Shown: positions 9,402 to 19,565, counted from the first letter of the stretch. The stretch is 64,000 nucleotides of DNA from Pseudomonas sp. B21-056 (GCF_026016325.1 NZ_CP087203.1:5642001-5706000), one strand, 5' to 3'. Program-made: numbers and translations. The notes: a model not told the origin generated them from the sequence alone.

Positions 9402-11300
9402 ATGCCCACGACGTTTCAAGAGATTCCCCGCAAGCGCCCGACCACGCCCCTGCTGGACCGCGCCAACACGCCGGACGGCTTGCGTCGGCTGGGTGAAGCC
9501 GAGCTGGAAACCCTGGCCGATGAGTTGCGCCTGGAACTGCTCTACACGGTCGGCCAGACCGGTGGGCACTTCGGTGCCGGCCTGGGCGTCATCGAGCTGA
9601 CCATCGCGCTGCATTACGTATTCGACACCCCAGACGACCGGCTGGTGTGGGACGTCGGCCATCAGGCCTACCCGCACAAGATCCTCACCGGCCGTCGCGA
9701 GCGCATGGGCACGCTGCGCCAGAAGGACGGCATCGCGGCATTCCCGCGGCGCTCCGAGAGCGAATACGACACCTTTGGCGTCGGCCACTCCAGCACTTCC
9801 ATCAGCGCCGCCCTGGGCATGGCCATTGCCGCCCGCCTGCAGAACAGCGATCGCAAGGCGATTGCCGTGATCGGCGACGGCGCCCTGACGGCGGGCATGG
9901 CGTTCGAGGCGCTGAACCACGCACCGGAAGTCAACGCCAACATGCTGGTGATCCTCAACGACAACGACATGTCGATCTCGCGCAACGTCGGCGGCTTGTC
10001 CAATTATCTGGCGAAGATCCTCTCCAGCCGCACCTACGCCAGCATGCGCGAAGGCAGCAAGAAGGTCCTGTCGCGCCTGCCCGGTGCCTGGGAAATCGCT
10101 CGCCGCACCGAGGAATACGCCAAGGGCATGCTGGTACCCGGCACGCTGTTCGAAGAGCTGGGCTGGAATTACATCGGCCCGATCGACGGTCATGACCTGC
10201 CGACGCTGATCGCCACGCTGCGCAACATGCGCGACCTCAAGGGCCCGCAGTTCCTGCATGTGGTGACCAAGAAAGGCAAGGGCTTCGCCCCGGCGGAAGT
10301 CGACCCCATCGGTTACCACGCCATCACCAAGCTCGAGCCGCTGGATGCCCCGGCCTCTGCCCCGAAAAAGGCCGGTGGCCCCAAGTATTCCGCCGTGTTC
10401 GGCCAATGGCTCTGCGACATGGCGGCCACGGACCCGCGCCTGGTGGGCATTACCCCGGCAATGAAGGAAGGCTCGGACCTGGTGGCCTTCAGCGAACGCT
10501 ACCCGCGGCGCTATTTCGACGTGGCGATTGCCGAGCAGCACGCCGTGACCCTCGCCGCCGGCATGGCATGCGAAGGGGCCAAGCCGGTGGTGGCGATCTA
10601 TTCGACCTTCCTGCAACGTGGTTACGACCAGTTGGTGCATGACGTCGCGGTGCAGAATCTCGATGTGCTGTTCGCCATCGACCGCGCCGGCCTGGTGGGC
10701 GAAGACGGCCCGACTCACGCCGGCAGCTTTGATCTTTCGTTCCTGCGCTGCATCCCCGGCATGCTGGTGATGACCCCGAGCGACGAAAACGAACTGCGCA
10801 AGATGCTCACCACCGGCCATTTGTTCAATGGTCCGGCGGCCGTGCGCTATCCCCGTGGCAGCGGCCCGAACGCAACCATCGAGACAAGTCTGGAGCCGAT
10901 TGAAATCGGCAAGGGCGTGATCCGTCGCCAGGGCAAGCAGACCGCCCTGCTGGTGTTCGGCGTGCAACTGGCCGAAGCCCTGAAAGTCGCGCAGACCCTG
11001 GACGCCACCGTCGTGGACATGCGTTTCGTCAAACCACTGGATGAAGCCCTGGTTCGCGAAATGGCCGCCGGCCATGAGCTGCTGGTGACCATCGAAGAAA
11101 ACGCCATCATGGGCGGCGCCGGCGCGGCGGTCAGTGAGTTCCTGGCCCGGGAGAATATCCTCAAGCCCGTGCTGCACCTGGGGCTGCCGGACATCTACGT
11201 CGAACACGCCAAGCCTGCGCAGATGCTGGCCGAGTGCGGGCTGGACGAGGCCGGGATCGAAGCCGCCGTGCGCCAGCGGTTGCAACTGCTGGGCCTGTAA
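9402..11300 (+). CDS. dxs: 1-Deoxy-D-xylulose-5-phosphate synthase
   Basis: Thiamine-diphosphate enzyme that condenses pyruvate with glyceraldehyde 3-phosphate, the first step of the MEP isoprenoid pathway. The protein has 632 residues, usual length. The ThDP-binding motif runs from [16 protein letters not shown] to the NDNDMSIS end. The catalytic glutamate region ([19 protein letters not shown]) and the transketolase signature [12 protein letters not shown] are intact. The C-terminal transketolase domain covers roughly residues 500-632. It is the third gene of xseB-ispA-dxs and is followed by a cluster of REP elements that marks the end of the operon. Confidence 0.98.
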   Translation: MPTTFQEIPRKRPTTPLLDRANTPDGLRRLGEAELETLADELRLELLYTVGQTGGHFGAGLGVIELTIALHYVFDTPDDRLVWDVGHQAYPHKILTGRRERMGTLRQKDGIAAFPRRSESEYDTFGVGHSSTSISAALGMAIAARLQNSDRKAIAVIGDGALTAGMAFEALNHAPEVNANMLVILNDNDMSISRNVGGLSNYLAKILSSRTYASMREGSKKVLSRLPGAWEIARRTEEYAKGMLVPGTLFEELGWNYIGPIDGHDLPTLIATLRNMRDLKGPQFLHVVTKKGKGFAPAEVDPIGYHAITKLEPLDAPASAPKKAGGPKYSAVFGQWLCDMAATDPRLVGITPAMKEGSDLVAFSERYPRRYFDVAIAEQHAVTLAAGMACEGAKPVVAIYSTFLQRGYDQLVHDVAVQNLDVLFAIDRAGLVGEDGPTHAGSFDLSFLRCIPGMLVMTPSDENELRKMLTTGHLFNGPAAVRYPRGSGPNATIETSLEPIEIGKGVIRRQGKQTALLVFGVQLAEALKVAQTLDATVVDMRFVKPLDEALVREMAAGHELLVTIEENAIMGGAGAAVSEFLARENILKPVLHLGLPDIYVEHAKPAQMLAECGLDEAGIEAAVRQRLQLLGL

Positions 11301-11310
11301 CCCACTGCCC

Positions 11311-11443
11311 TGTGGGAGCGAGCTTGCTCGCGATGGCGGTGTGTCAGTCGACAGCTATTTGGACTGATATACCGCCATCGCGAGCAGGCTCGCTCCCACA
11401 GAGGAATGCATTTCAACTGTGGGAGCGAGCCTGCTCGCGATAG
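11311..11443. repeat. Type A REP cluster (inverted pair plus a third copy)
   Basis: TGTGGGAGCGAGCTTGCTCG at 11311 pairs with its inverse ending at 11400, with an imperfectly self-complementary middle, and a third single copy lies at 11418-11443. It sits between the convergent ends of dxs and the small membrane-protein gene. Confidence 0.92.
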
Positions 11444-11458
11444 GGACGCCGCGGTCTA

Positions 11459-11878
11459 TCAGCCAAGCTGACGCGGAAGGCGATACAGGTAAAACAGCAC
11501 CGCGGAGGACAAGGCCAGCAGCATCAGCGGCACGGCCTCCAGCCCCACGAACACCGCCAGGGCACCGATCCAGGCCGGCAACCCGGCAACCAGGAAGGCC
11601 ACACGCCGACAGGCCGCCAAGGTGATCCAGGCCTGGGGCTCTTCGGGGGTATCGAGGGCATTCTGGGTGGCGATCAAGGCGTGCTTGTACGCGCCGAAGA
11701 ATCGCAGGCTGACAAACATCGAGGCCACGCCGGCGATGAACAGCGGCATCGCCAGCACCGGCAGAATCGCTTCGCCCTGACCGAAGACAAGATTGATCAC
11801 GAACAGTGGCAGCAACGCCAGCGCCAGGTATTTCCACCAACTGATGGACAACCGCCGCCGCACCTGACCCCGCGTCAC
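11459..11878 (-). CDS. Small integral membrane protein of unknown function
   Basis: A 139-residue protein with about four predicted transmembrane helices ([74 protein letters not shown]) and basic ends. I do not recognise a family domain. The GTG start at 11878 overlaps the ribA stop as GTGA, so it is probably translated by coupling to ribA. A conserved hypothetical gene in the same place beside ribA is present in other pseudomonads. The context is riboflavin synthesis, but no function can be inferred from it. Confidence 0.75.
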   Translation of the reverse strand: MTRGQVRRRLSISWWKYLALALLPLFVINLVFGQGEAILPVLAMPLFIAGVASMFVSLRFFGAYKHALIATQNALDTPEEPQAWITLAACRRVAFLVAGLPAWIGALAVFVGLEAVPLMLLALSSAVLFYLYRLPRQLG

Positions 11879-12492
11879 GCCCGGTCGACCTCGCCCTGAT
11901 GCTCGTTACCCATCATGTGGTCGAGCTTGCTGGCCTTGGTCGCCAGGTAGAGCTTGTTGTGAGGATTATGGCCGGTGTGCAGCGGCACACGCTCCGCCAC
12001 GACGATGCCCATGTCGGTCAACGCCTTGACCTTGCGCGGGTTGTTGGTCATCAACCGCAGGGACTTGACGCCCAGGTGTTCGAGCATGGGCAGGCAGATG
12101 CTGTAGTCACGCAGGTCGGCGGCAAAGCCGAGGCGCTCGTTGGCTTCCACGGTATCGGCACCACCATCCTGCAATTCATAGGCACGGATCTTGTTCAACA
12201 GACCAATGCCACGACCTTCCTGGCGCAGATACAGCAACACGCCCCGACCTTCGCGGGCAATGGCTTGCAACGCGGCTTCGAGTTGCGAACCGCAGTCGCA
12301 ACGCTGGCTGAACAGGGCATCGCCCGTCAGGCATTCGGAGTGCAAGCGGCCCAGTACCGGCGCGCCATCGGCAATATCACCCAGGCTCAGTACAACGTGC
12401 TCGCGGCCGGTGGCCTCATCCAGGAAACCATGCATGGTGAATTGCGCAAAGGGCGTTGGCAGCTTGGAAGCGGCAACAAAAACGACAGGCAC
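11875..12492 (-). CDS. ribA: GTP cyclohydrolase II
   Basis: Opens and hydrolyses GTP to 2,5-diamino-6-ribosylamino-pyrimidinone 5'-phosphate, the first riboflavin step. The protein has 205 residues. The zinc ligands Cys54, Cys65 and Cys67 are present in the motif [20 protein letters not shown]. The GTP-binding [11 protein letters not shown] loop and the NNPRKVKAL motif are intact. This is the only functional-looking cyclohydrolase in the window, because the RibA-like half of RibBA (16024-17115) lacks these cysteines. It is transcribed with the downstream small membrane-protein gene. Confidence 0.97.
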   Translation of the reverse strand: MPVVFVAASKLPTPFAQFTMHGFLDEATGREHVVLSLGDIADGAPVLGRLHSECLTGDALFSQRCDCGSQLEAALQAIAREGRGVLLYLRQEGRGIGLLNKIRAYELQDGGADTVEANERLGFAADLRDYSICLPMLEHLGVKSLRLMTNNPRKVKALTDMGIVVAERVPLHTGHNPHNKLYLATKASKLDHMMGNEHQGEVDRA

Positions 12493-12601
12493 CGGTGTGC
12501 TCCTGTTCTAGTACTGGAGATTCGCAGAGGAGGGCATTGTAACAGCAGGTCCCGGCAGACGCTTAGGCTGAATTATCGACTATTACTATCGACAAGATCG
12601 A

Positions 12602-13360
12602 TTACGGCTTCGGTGGCTTACCGTGCTCATCGAAAGGATAAGGCTGTTTCCAGCGCTCGAAAATCGGTTTCAACTGGCCACTTTTCACCAGCACCTCCAT
12701 GCGCCGGTCGAACAGCGCGCGCAGCGCCCGTCCGTTTTCGGTGTTGGCGAAGCCCAGGTACAGCGGCAGGTTGATCAACGGCGAGAGTTTGTACTGCTGG
12801 GGATTGTCGGCCTTGGCGAGCACACCCTGGATTTCCATCAAGGCATCGATGTAGAAATCGGCCCGATCATGCAGCAGCATCGGCAGGATACCCACCGCCC
12901 GATGGATTTCATTGAAACGGCGGATGTTGGGCAGGTAGCTGTTGTATTCGTACCCGCGCATCCACACCAGCCGATAATTGCCGATGGTCTCCAGCGTGGG
13001 CGACGGCTTGGAGGCCAGCCCCAGGGCATAGATGTGATCGACGTCGTAATGCCAGTGTGGGTAGATCAGCCCTTCGGTCTCATCGCGATAGGCACCGACC
13101 TGTGCATCGACCTCGCCGCGCTGCACCAGGCCGATCGAGCGGGTGTAGGGCACGCTGCGGGTCTCCAGCTTCACGCCCTCGGGCTCGAACACTTCGCGCA
13201 GGATGTCCCAGGCCATGCCCCGGCCATCGGCCTCGGTGTAGTCCGTCCACTCCTCGCTGGCGGCGCGGATCTTGCCGGGCAACGGCGTCGGCTCCGCCGC
13301 CAGCGCGCCGAGGCTCGCGCCCAGGCACAACAACAGCAACAGCGCTCGGCTTACGCCCAT
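12602..13360 (-). CDS. Periplasmic substrate-binding protein, family 3 (amino-acid type)
   Basis: A 252-residue exported protein with the fold signature of bacterial extracellular solute-binding proteins family 3. The ATG at 13360 begins a signal peptide (MGVSRALLLLLCLGASLGALA-AEP) and has GAGGG about 12 bases upstream; the longer open frame to 13579 overlaps pgpA and is rejected. Features include EEWTDYTEADGRGMAWDILREVF near the mature N-terminus and TRSIGLVQRGEVDAQVG. No permease or ATPase is nearby, so it may be an orphan binding protein. The ligand is unknown. It starts 11 bp after pgpA and is probably the last gene of the nrdR-pgpA operon. Confidence 0.82.
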   Translation of the reverse strand: MGVSRALLLLLCLGASLGALAAEPTPLPGKIRAASEEWTDYTEADGRGMAWDILREVFEPEGVKLETRSVPYTRSIGLVQRGEVDAQVGAYRDETEGLIYPHWHYDVDHIYALGLASKPSPTLETIGNYRLVWMRGYEYNSYLPNIRRFNEIHRAVGILPMLLHDRADFYIDALMEIQGVLAKADNPQQYKLSPLINLPLYLGFANTENGRALRALFDRRMEVLVKSGQLKPIFERWKQPYPFDEHGKPPKP

Positions 13361-13371
13361 GCCTGGATCCC

Positions 13372-13875
13372 TCAGGTAAGACACCACACCAATCCTTGCA
13401 TTGCCAGCCAGGCAAACACACCGGCCAGGATATCGTCGAGCATGATGCCGACGCCACCGTGGACATGCCGGTCGATCCAGCGGATCGGCCATGGCTTGAG
13501 AATATCGAAGAAGCGGAACACCAGGAAACCCGCCAACAGCCAGTACCAGCCTTCCGGCACCAGCCACAGGGTAATCCACATACCGACCATTTCGTCCCAG
13601 ACGATGCCTTCATGATCGTGCACGCGCAGGTCGTCCGCCACCTTGCCACACAACCAGAAGCCGAACAGCATGGTGATGCCGAGCATCAACCAGTAGCCCC
13701 AATCCGGCAACATCTGCCACAACGGTATGAAGGGTAGCGCAACCAGCGAGCCCCATGTACCTGGCGCCTTGGGTAAAGTGCCCGAACCGAAGCCAAATGC
13801 CAGGAAATGCCAGGGATTACGCCAGACCGAGGGGGGGACGAATTCGGCGGGGACCTGGTTGGGATGATCTGTCAC
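13372..13875 (-). CDS. pgpA: Phosphatidylglycerophosphatase A
   Basis: Dephosphorylates phosphatidylglycerol phosphate at the inner membrane. The protein has 167 residues with membrane helices around PFIPLWQMLPDWGYWLMLGI and YWLLAGFLVFRFFDILKPW. Conserved family residues include GSGTLPKAPGTWGS, HDHEGIVWDEMVGMW and the terminal LDDILAGVFAW. The start overlaps the thiL stop by four bases. This nusB-thiL-pgpA order is standard in gammaproteobacteria. Confidence 0.96.
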   Translation of the reverse strand: MTDHPNQVPAEFVPPSVWRNPWHFLAFGFGSGTLPKAPGTWGSLVALPFIPLWQMLPDWGYWLMLGITMLFGFWLCGKVADDLRVHDHEGIVWDEMVGMWITLWLVPEGWYWLLAGFLVFRFFDILKPWPIRWIDRHVHGGVGIMLDDILAGVFAWLAMQGLVWCLT

Positions 13876-14837
13876 GGTGTCTCCCGAAAATGTTGATAGC
13901 CCCGGATTTGCGGGGTGATGTCGCTGCCATCGGCGTCCACCAGCATGACGCCCTGCCCTGCCATGACACTGCCGATCACGTGGATTGGCCAGCCTTCGGC
14001 CTGCAACGCCGATAATCGGACCGGTGGCAAGCTGAACAGCAGCACGTAATCGTCGCCCCCGCTCAGCGCGGCCTGTTCCGCCTCCGTTCGGCCGAGCAAG
14101 GCCACCAAAGCCTTGGACAACGGCAACCGGTCCCGTTCAACCTGGATTGCCACACCGGACGCCAATGCGATATGCCCGCAATCGGCCAGCAGGCCGTCGG
14201 AAATATCCATCGCCGAACTGGCCCTGCCCCGTAGCGCCAGACCCAGGCCGACCTGCGGACGCGGTGACCAGTAATGCGCCAGCAGCGGCTCGGCGACGGC
14301 GGGCTCAGTGTGACGCTGGCCGAGCACGAGCGGCAATGCACCGGCGGCATTGCCCAGTTCACCACCGACACACAGCAGATCGCCGGGCTGCGCGCCGCTT
14401 CGGGTCAAGGCCTGGCCGGACGGCACGCGGCCGAACACGGTCATGGTCAGGCTCAGCGGCCCACGAGTGGTGTCGCCGCCCACCAGCGCGACACCGCAAG
14501 CCTGGGCCATCTGGTTCAAACCACAGGCATAGGCCTGCAACCAATCGGCGGTTACCGTCGGTAAGGTCAGGGCAAGGGTAAAGGCCAGGGGCGTGGCGCC
14601 CATGGCGGCGAGGTCGCTGACCGCCACGGCCAGCGAGCGCTGGCCGAGCAGGAACGGATCGCAAGGATCCGGAAAATGCACACCGGCCACGAGGGTGTCG
14701 GTGGACACTGCCAACTGCTCCCCGAGAGGAACCGTCAGCAGGGCACAATCGTCGCCGATCCCCAGCGCAACGCCGTCGCCGCCCTGCGCGCAAGGCGCGG
14801 CGGCGAAATAGCTGCGGATCAGCTCAAACTCACCCAT
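13872..14837 (-). CDS. thiL: Thiamine-monophosphate kinase
   Basis: Phosphorylates thiamine monophosphate to the active cofactor thiamine diphosphate. The protein has 321 residues, within the usual range. The N-terminal metal/ATP motif GIGDDCALL, the central DLAAMGATPL stretch and VGGDTTRGPLSLT are all present, as is ISDGLLADCGHIA. It starts directly after the nusB stop and ends inside the pgpA start, so translation is coupled on both sides. The product supplies the cofactor of Dxs encoded nearby. Confidence 0.97.
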   Translation of the reverse strand: MGEFELIRSYFAAAPCAQGGDGVALGIGDDCALLTVPLGEQLAVSTDTLVAGVHFPDPCDPFLLGQRSLAVAVSDLAAMGATPLAFTLALTLPTVTADWLQAYACGLNQMAQACGVALVGGDTTRGPLSLTMTVFGRVPSGQALTRSGAQPGDLLCVGGELGNAAGALPLVLGQRHTEPAVAEPLLAHYWSPRPQVGLGLALRGRASSAMDISDGLLADCGHIALASGVAIQVERDRLPLSKALVALLGRTEAEQAALSGGDDYVLLFSLPPVRLSALQAEGWPIHVIGSVMAGQGVMLVDADGSDITPQIRGYQHFRETP

Positions 14838-15338
14838 TCAGCGCTTGAACGCCTTCACTTCAGCTTCCCGCAGGCGCGGGGCGAGCTTGTCGAGCACGCC
14901 GTTGACAAACTTGTGCCCGTCGGTGGAACCAAAGACTTTCGCCAGCTCGATCCCTTCGTTGATCACCACGCGATACGGCACATCGACGCGCTGCATCAGT
15001 TCCCAGGTGGACAGACGCAACACCGCCAGCTCAACCGGATCCAGCTCTTCGATGGTCAGGTCCAGGCAAGGTGCCAGGGCATTGTCGATTTCGGTCTTGT
15101 GCGCCGGAACCCCGTGGAGGATCTCGCGGAAATACGCGCCGTCGACATCGCTGAAATCGTTATCGACCCGAAACTGCGCTTCGATCTCGTTCAGCGACTG
15201 CTTGGCCATGTGCCATTGATACAGCGCCTGGGTCGCAAGCTGACGGGCTTCGCGACGCTTGACGCTTTTCGAAGGCTTGCCGGCATCGGCAGGCTTGGGA
15301 TCGCGCGGGTTGAAACGATCGCTTTCGTCGCTAATCAC
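14838..15338 (-). CDS. nusB: Transcription antitermination protein NusB
   Basis: RNA-binding partner of NusE (S10) in the rRNA antitermination complex. The protein has 166 residues; the conserved core starts at [19 protein letters not shown] after a 25-residue charged extension typical of pseudomonads. The C-terminal [20 protein letters not shown] and [13 protein letters not shown] motifs match the family. The start overlaps the ribH stop as ATGA, the usual ribH-nusB arrangement. Confidence 0.97.
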   Translation of the reverse strand: MISDESDRFNPRDPKPADAGKPSKSVKRREARQLATQALYQWHMAKQSLNEIEAQFRVDNDFSDVDGAYFREILHGVPAHKTEIDNALAPCLDLTIEELDPVELAVLRLSTWELMQRVDVPYRVVINEGIELAKVFGSTDGHKFVNGVLDKLAPRLREAEVKAFKR

Positions 15339-15811
15339 TTGGCCTCCAACTGCGCCAGCAGACTGACCATTTCCAGGGCGGACAGGGCAGCTTCAGCACC
15401 TTTGTTACCGGCCTTGGTGCCGGAACGCTCGATGGCTTGCTCGATGGAATCAACGGTCAGTACGCCGAAAGCGACCGGCACGCCGAATTCCATGGACACC
15501 TGGGCCAGGCCCTTGGTGCACTCGCCAGCCACGTATTCGAAGTGCGGAGTACCGCCACGAATGACCGCGCCCAGGGCGATGATGGCTGCATATTCGCCCT
15601 TTTGAGCGACTTTCTGCGCAACCAGCGGAATTTCGAAGGCGCCAGGGGCACGGATGATGGTGATGTCGCTTTCACTCACGCCATGGCGAACCAGGGCATC
15701 GACCGCACCGCCAACCAGGCTCTCGACCACGAAGCTGTTGAAACGGCCCACTACCAGAGCGTAGCGGCCTTTGGGGGCGATGAAGGTACCTTCGATGGTC
15801 TTCAGGGTCAT
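15335..15811 (-). CDS. ribH: 6,7-Dimethyl-8-ribityllumazine synthase
   Basis: Condenses the RibA/RibD-derived pyrimidine with dihydroxybutanone phosphate, the penultimate riboflavin step. The protein has 158 residues. Conserved elements are [43 protein letters not shown] and [24 protein letters not shown]. It is coupled to nusB and separated from ribBA by a 212-bp gap containing a REP pair, so its expression may be set partly by that element. Confidence 0.98.
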   Translation of the reverse strand: MTLKTIEGTFIAPKGRYALVVGRFNSFVVESLVGGAVDALVRHGVSESDITIIRAPGAFEIPLVAQKVAQKGEYAAIIALGAVIRGGTPHFEYVAGECTKGLAQVSMEFGVPVAFGVLTVDSIEQAIERSGTKAGNKGAEAALSALEMVSLLAQLEAK

Positions 15812-15906
15812 TCGTCAGTTCTCTTAAAGAGCCGGAACGCGCTCGATGCGCGCTCCTCAGTGATATTTAGCCATGAATACAATGCTTCATTCAGGAGGCA
15901 GCCCCC

Positions 15907-15995
15907 TGTGGGAGCGAGCTTGCTCGCGATGGCGCCGGGTCAGCAACATTGATGTTGCCTGACACACGGCTATCGCGAGCAAGCTCGCTCCCACA
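15907..15995. repeat. Type A REP inverted pair inside the riboflavin operon
   Basis: Two inverted copies of TGTGGGAGCGAGCTTGCTCG flank a self-complementary centre (GTCAGCAACAT/ATGTTGCCTGAC), so almost the whole 89-bp unit can fold into one hairpin. It lies in the 212-bp gap between ribBA and ribH, which are in the same orientation. Confidence 0.92.
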
Positions 15996-16023
15996 CCAGG
16001 GAAGACCTTCCTGAACAAGGCCA

Positions 16024-17115
16024 TTATTCAGAGGGCACGTATTCTACAACTTCCAGATCGAAACCGGATATCGCATTAAATTTCATCGGTGCGCTCATCA
16101 GGCGCATTTTGCGCACGCCCAGGTCACGCAGGATCTGCGAACCGGCGCCGACCGTGCTGTAAGTGGTGGTCTTCTTCACCGGCAACTGCTCGCCGGTTTC
16201 GCGGATGTGCGCCAGCAGCACGTCGCCATCGAGGGGGTGTCCGAGCAGCAGCACCACGCCGCTGCCGGCCTCCGCCACCGCGGCCATCGCGGCCCGCAGG
16301 CTCCAGCGGCCCGGTTGCTTGACCATCAGCAGGTCCCGCAGCGGGTCCATGTTGTGCACGCGGACCAGGGTCGGCTCTTCGGCGCAGACGGTGCCCAGGG
16401 TGAGGGCCATGTGCACGTCGCCTTCCACCGAATCGCGGTAGGTCACCAGGTTGAAATGGCCCAGTTCGCTGTCCAGCGGCTGCTCGGCGATCCGCTGAAC
16501 GGTACGTTCGTGGATCATCCGGTAATGGATCAGGTCGGCGATGGTGCCGATCTTGATGTCGTGTTCGGCGGCGAAGGCTTCCAGTTCCGCACGACGGGAC
16601 ATGGTGCCGTCGTCGTTCATCACTTCGCAGATCACGCCGCTGGGCTCGAACCCGGCCATGCGCGCCAGGTCGCACGCCGCTTCGGTGTGACCGGCGCGGG
16701 CCAGGGTACCGCCGGCCTGGGCCATCAGCGGGAAGATGTGGCCAGGGCTGACGATGTCTTCGGCCTTGGCGTCCTTCGCGGCAGCGGCTTGCACGGTGCG
16801 GGCGCGGTCAGCGGCGGAGATGCCGGTGGTCACGCCCTCGGCGGCCTCGATGGACACGGTGAACTTGGTGCCGAAGCCGGAACCGTTGCGCGGAGCCATC
16901 AGCGGCAACTTCAGCAGCTCGCAGCGCTCGCGGCTCATCGGCATGCAGATCAGGCCACGGGCGTGCTTGGCCATGAAGTTGATGTGCTCGGCCTTGCAGC
17001 ATTCGGCGGCCATGATCAGGTCGCCTTCGTTCTCGCGGTCTTCGTCATCCATGAGGATGACCATCTTGCCTTGGCGGATGTCTTCAACCAGTTCTTCGAT
17101 GCTATTGAGCGCCAC
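16024..17115 (-). CDS. ribBA: 3,4-Dihydroxy-2-butanone-4-phosphate synthase with degenerate GTP cyclohydrolase II-like domain
   Basis: Makes dihydroxybutanone phosphate from ribulose 5-phosphate for RibH. The protein has 363 residues from a GTG start at 17115 (MALNSIEELVEDIRQGK); longer frames run into ribE. The N-terminal RibB domain has MDDEDRENEGDLIMAAE, GLICMPM and HTEAACDLARMAGF. The C-terminal half resembles RibA but has no CxxxxxxFxQRCDCG zinc site: the matching stretch reads HMALTLGTVCAEEPTLVRVH. It should therefore not act as a cyclohydrolase, and a true RibA is encoded at 11875-12492. It lies 16 bp after ribE. Confidence 0.95.
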   Translation of the reverse strand: MALNSIEELVEDIRQGKMVILMDDEDRENEGDLIMAAECCKAEHINFMAKHARGLICMPMSRERCELLKLPLMAPRNGSGFGTKFTVSIEAAEGVTTGISAADRARTVQAAAAKDAKAEDIVSPGHIFPLMAQAGGTLARAGHTEAACDLARMAGFEPSGVICEVMNDDGTMSRRAELEAFAAEHDIKIGTIADLIHYRMIHERTVQRIAEQPLDSELGHFNLVTYRDSVEGDVHMALTLGTVCAEEPTLVRVHNMDPLRDLLMVKQPGRWSLRAAMAAVAEAGSGVVLLLGHPLDGDVLLAHIRETGEQLPVKKTTTYSTVGAGSQILRDLGVRKMRLMSAPMKFNAISGFDLEVVEYVPSE

Positions 17116-17131
17116 GCGGCACCCCCTTGGG

Positions 17132-17797
17132 TCAGGATTTGAGGTAGCCGTTGGCGGCCAGAAAGCTTTCAGTGATGTTACCGCCGGATGCAGGCTCTGC
17201 GGCCTTGTCACCGAGCAGCAGGCGCTCCAGGTAACGGGCCAGCAGATCGACTTCCAGGTTGACCCGGCGCCCGGGCCGGTACGCAGCCATGATGGTTTCG
17301 CTCAGGGTGTGGGGAATGATCGTCAACAGGAATTCGGCGCCATCCACCGCGTTGACCGTCAGGCTGGTGCCGTCGACGGTGATCGACCCCTTGTGGGCGA
17401 TGTACTTGGCCAGCTCTTTCGGCGCGCGGATGCGAAATTCCACGGCCCGGGCGTTATCGCTGCGGGAAACCACTTCGCCGACGCCGTCGACATGGCCGCT
17501 GACCAGATGCCCGCCCAACCGTGTGGTGGGCGTCAGGGCTTTTTCCAGGTTGACCGGGCTGCCGCTCTTGAGATCGTTCATGGCGGTGCAGTCGAGGGTT
17601 TCGCGGCTGACGTCCGCCAGGAAACCATTGCCGGGCAGTTCGACGGCGGTCAGGCACACGCCATTCACGGCGATGCTGTCGCCCAGTTTGACGTCGCTCA
17701 GGTCGAGCTTGCCGGTTTCGACATAGACCCGCACGTCGCCGCCCTTGGGGGTGAGTGCACGGATGCTGCCGATGGATTCGATGATGCCGGTAAACAT
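17132..17797 (-). CDS. ribE: Riboflavin synthase alpha subunit
   Basis: Dismutates two lumazines to riboflavin and the pyrimidine precursor. The protein has 221 residues from ATG 17797, preceded by GAGGAGG; the longer frame to 17890 is rejected. The classic start MFTGIIESIGSI and the duplicated lumazine-binding barrels (residues about 1-97 and 98-195) are clear, with VNGVCLTAVEL in the first and VSGHVDGVGEV plus VDGTSLTVNAV in the second. It sits 46 bp after ribD and 16 bp before ribBA. Confidence 0.97.
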   Translation of the reverse strand: MFTGIIESIGSIRALTPKGGDVRVYVETGKLDLSDVKLGDSIAVNGVCLTAVELPGNGFLADVSRETLDCTAMNDLKSGSPVNLEKALTPTTRLGGHLVSGHVDGVGEVVSRSDNARAVEFRIRAPKELAKYIAHKGSITVDGTSLTVNAVDGAEFLLTIIPHTLSETIMAAYRPGRRVNLEVDLLARYLERLLLGDKAAEPASGGNITESFLAANGYLKS

Positions 17798-17843
17798 GGA
17801 GTCCTCCTCGAGAACGGGCCGCCGCTTGAGCGAAGGCCGGGAA

Positions 17844-18977
17844 TTATACGCTGGCCGGCGGGACGGGAACGGCGATGACTCGCCAGTCATCGCCCACGGC
17901 GCGGATTTCGGTGATTTTCAGCTCGGGGGCGTCCTTCATGTGCGCCAGCGGCCAGTCCAGCAACGGGCGCGCCGACGAGCCCAGGAACTTGCCGGCGATG
18001 AAAATCTGGAACTCGTCCACCAAGCCTTGCCGGGCAAAGGCCCCCGCCAGGCGCGGACCGGCTTCCACCAACACCTCGTTGACGCCACGGGCCGCCAGTT
18101 CCACCAGCAGGCGACGCAGATCGACCTGGCCATCGTCACCTGCCACGATCATGCATTCGGGGCCATTGGCGTACTGTTCTTCCACCGCCATGCACGTGGC
18201 GACCAACGCCGGGCCGGCCTTGAAGAACGGCGCATCCAGCGGTACCCGCAGGCGACCGTCTACCAATACCCGCAGCGGTGGACGACTCATGACCAATGCT
18301 GCCTGCTCGGCATCCAGCCCGAGCTCATCGGCGCGCACGGTCAGTCGGGCATTGTCCGCCAACACCGTGTCGGCGCCGGTCAGCACCACGCTGGCCTGGG
18401 CCCGCAGCCGTTGCACCGCCGAACGTGCAGCCGGGCCGGTGATCCACTGGCTTTCGCCGCTTTCCATGGCGGTGCGGCCATCGAGGCTCATGGCGAGCTT
18501 GACCCGCACGAACGGCAGGCCATGCTCCATGCGCTTGAGGAAACCCTGGTTGAGTTGACGCGCCTCGCCTTCGAGCACGCCGCTTTCGGTGGCGATACCG
18601 GCCTGGGCCAGGCGCTGCAAGCCGCGACCGGCCACTTCCGGATTCGGGTCCTGCATCGCCGCCACGACCCGGGCAACGCCGGCGTTGACCAGCGCATCGG
18701 CACAGGGCGGCGTACGCCCGTGATGGCTGCAGGGCTCAAGGGTCACGTAGGCCGTGGCGCCCCGGGCCAGTTCACCGGCGGCGCGCAAGGCATGGACTTC
18801 GGCATGGGGCTCACCGGCGCGGATGTGCCAGCCTTCGCCGACAATCTGCCCGTCACACACGATGACGCAGCCCACCCGGGGATTGGGATGGGTGGTGTAG
18901 TGACCGCGCCGCGCCAGCTCCAGCGCGCGGGCCATGTAATGGGCGTCGAGGACGGCCTGTTGCGCCGAGACAGTCAT
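17844..18977 (-). CDS. ribD: Bifunctional diaminohydroxyphosphoribosylaminopyrimidine deaminase / reductase
   Basis: Carries out the second and third riboflavin steps. The protein has 377 residues. The deaminase domain (1-145) has the zinc motifs HAE (58-60) and [11 protein letters not shown] (Cys83, Cys92). The reductase domain from about 150 has [25 protein letters not shown] and [14 protein letters not shown]. The start overlaps the nrdR stop as ATGA. This is the second gene of the nrdR-rib operon. Confidence 0.97.
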   Translation of the reverse strand: MTVSAQQAVLDAHYMARALELARRGHYTTHPNPRVGCVIVCDGQIVGEGWHIRAGEPHAEVHALRAAGELARGATAYVTLEPCSHHGRTPPCADALVNAGVARVVAAMQDPNPEVAGRGLQRLAQAGIATESGVLEGEARQLNQGFLKRMEHGLPFVRVKLAMSLDGRTAMESGESQWITGPAARSAVQRLRAQASVVLTGADTVLADNARLTVRADELGLDAEQAALVMSRPPLRVLVDGRLRVPLDAPFFKAGPALVATCMAVEEQYANGPECMIVAGDDGQVDLRRLLVELAARGVNEVLVEAGPRLAGAFARQGLVDEFQIFIAGKFLGSSARPLLDWPLAHMKDAPELKITEIRAVGDDWRVIAVPVPPASV

Positions 18978-19438
18978 TCTTTCACCGGTTCGCGGGCCAG
19001 GCGGTCGATTTCCTCGCGGAACTCGTTCAGGTCCTGGAAGCGCCGGTACACCGAGGCGAAACGGATGTAAGCGACTTCGTCGAGCTTCTGCAGCTCGGCC
19101 ATCACCAGCTCACCGACCACCAGGGACTTGACCTCCCGCTCGCCGGTCGCCCGCAGCTTGTGCTTGATGTGCACCAGCGCCGCTTCCAGGCGTTCGACGC
19201 TCACCGGGCGTTTTTCAAGCGCGCGCTGCATGCCGGCGCGGAGTTTTTCTTCGTCGAACGGCTGGCGGCTGCCGTCGGTTTTGATCAGGCGCGGCAACAC
19301 CAGTTCAGCGGTCTCGAACGTCGTGAAACGTTCGCCGCAGGCCAGGCACTCGCGCCGGCGGCGGACCTGTTCGCCCTCGGCGACCAGTCGCGAGTCGATG
19401 ACTTTGGTGTCGTTGGCACCGCAGAAGGGACAGTGCAT
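18974..19438 (-). CDS. nrdR: Ribonucleotide reductase transcriptional repressor NrdR
   Basis: Zinc-ribbon plus ATP-cone repressor of ribonucleotide reductase genes. The protein has 154 residues from ATG 19438; the long frame to 20254 is spurious because it crosses a divergent gene. The zinc ribbon has MHCPFC (Cys3, Cys6) and CLAC (Cys31, Cys34), followed by the ATP cone [21 protein letters not shown]. It is the first gene of the nrdR-ribD-ribE-ribBA run, an order shared with many proteobacteria. Confidence 0.98.
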   Translation of the reverse strand: MHCPFCGANDTKVIDSRLVAEGEQVRRRRECLACGERFTTFETAELVLPRLIKTDGSRQPFDEEKLRAGMQRALEKRPVSVERLEAALVHIKHKLRATGEREVKSLVVGELVMAELQKLDEVAYIRFASVYRRFQDLNEFREEIDRLAREPVKE

Positions 19439-19565
19439 GGTGGCAGGCAACAAAAAAAGGGAGGGCCATGGTAGCGCATCCCACTGGCAAGACAAGCCAT
19501 AGGGTTTACGGTATACAGACGGGCTTACCGTCAGATCCATGGAATTCACCTTGCTGGAGCCGCAC

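Noticed and set aside
9264..11285. A 673-codon minus-strand frame
   Set aside because: Antisense to dxs, which has full family motifs.
11311..11443. Possible CRISPR-like array
   Set aside because: Only three copies, in alternating orientation and with unequal spacing; these are REP palindromes, and no cas genes are present.
15812..16023. FMN riboswitch in the riboflavin operon
   Set aside because: The gap before ribH is filled by a REP pair, other rib junctions are only 16-46 bp, and no RFN-type conserved boxes are visible.
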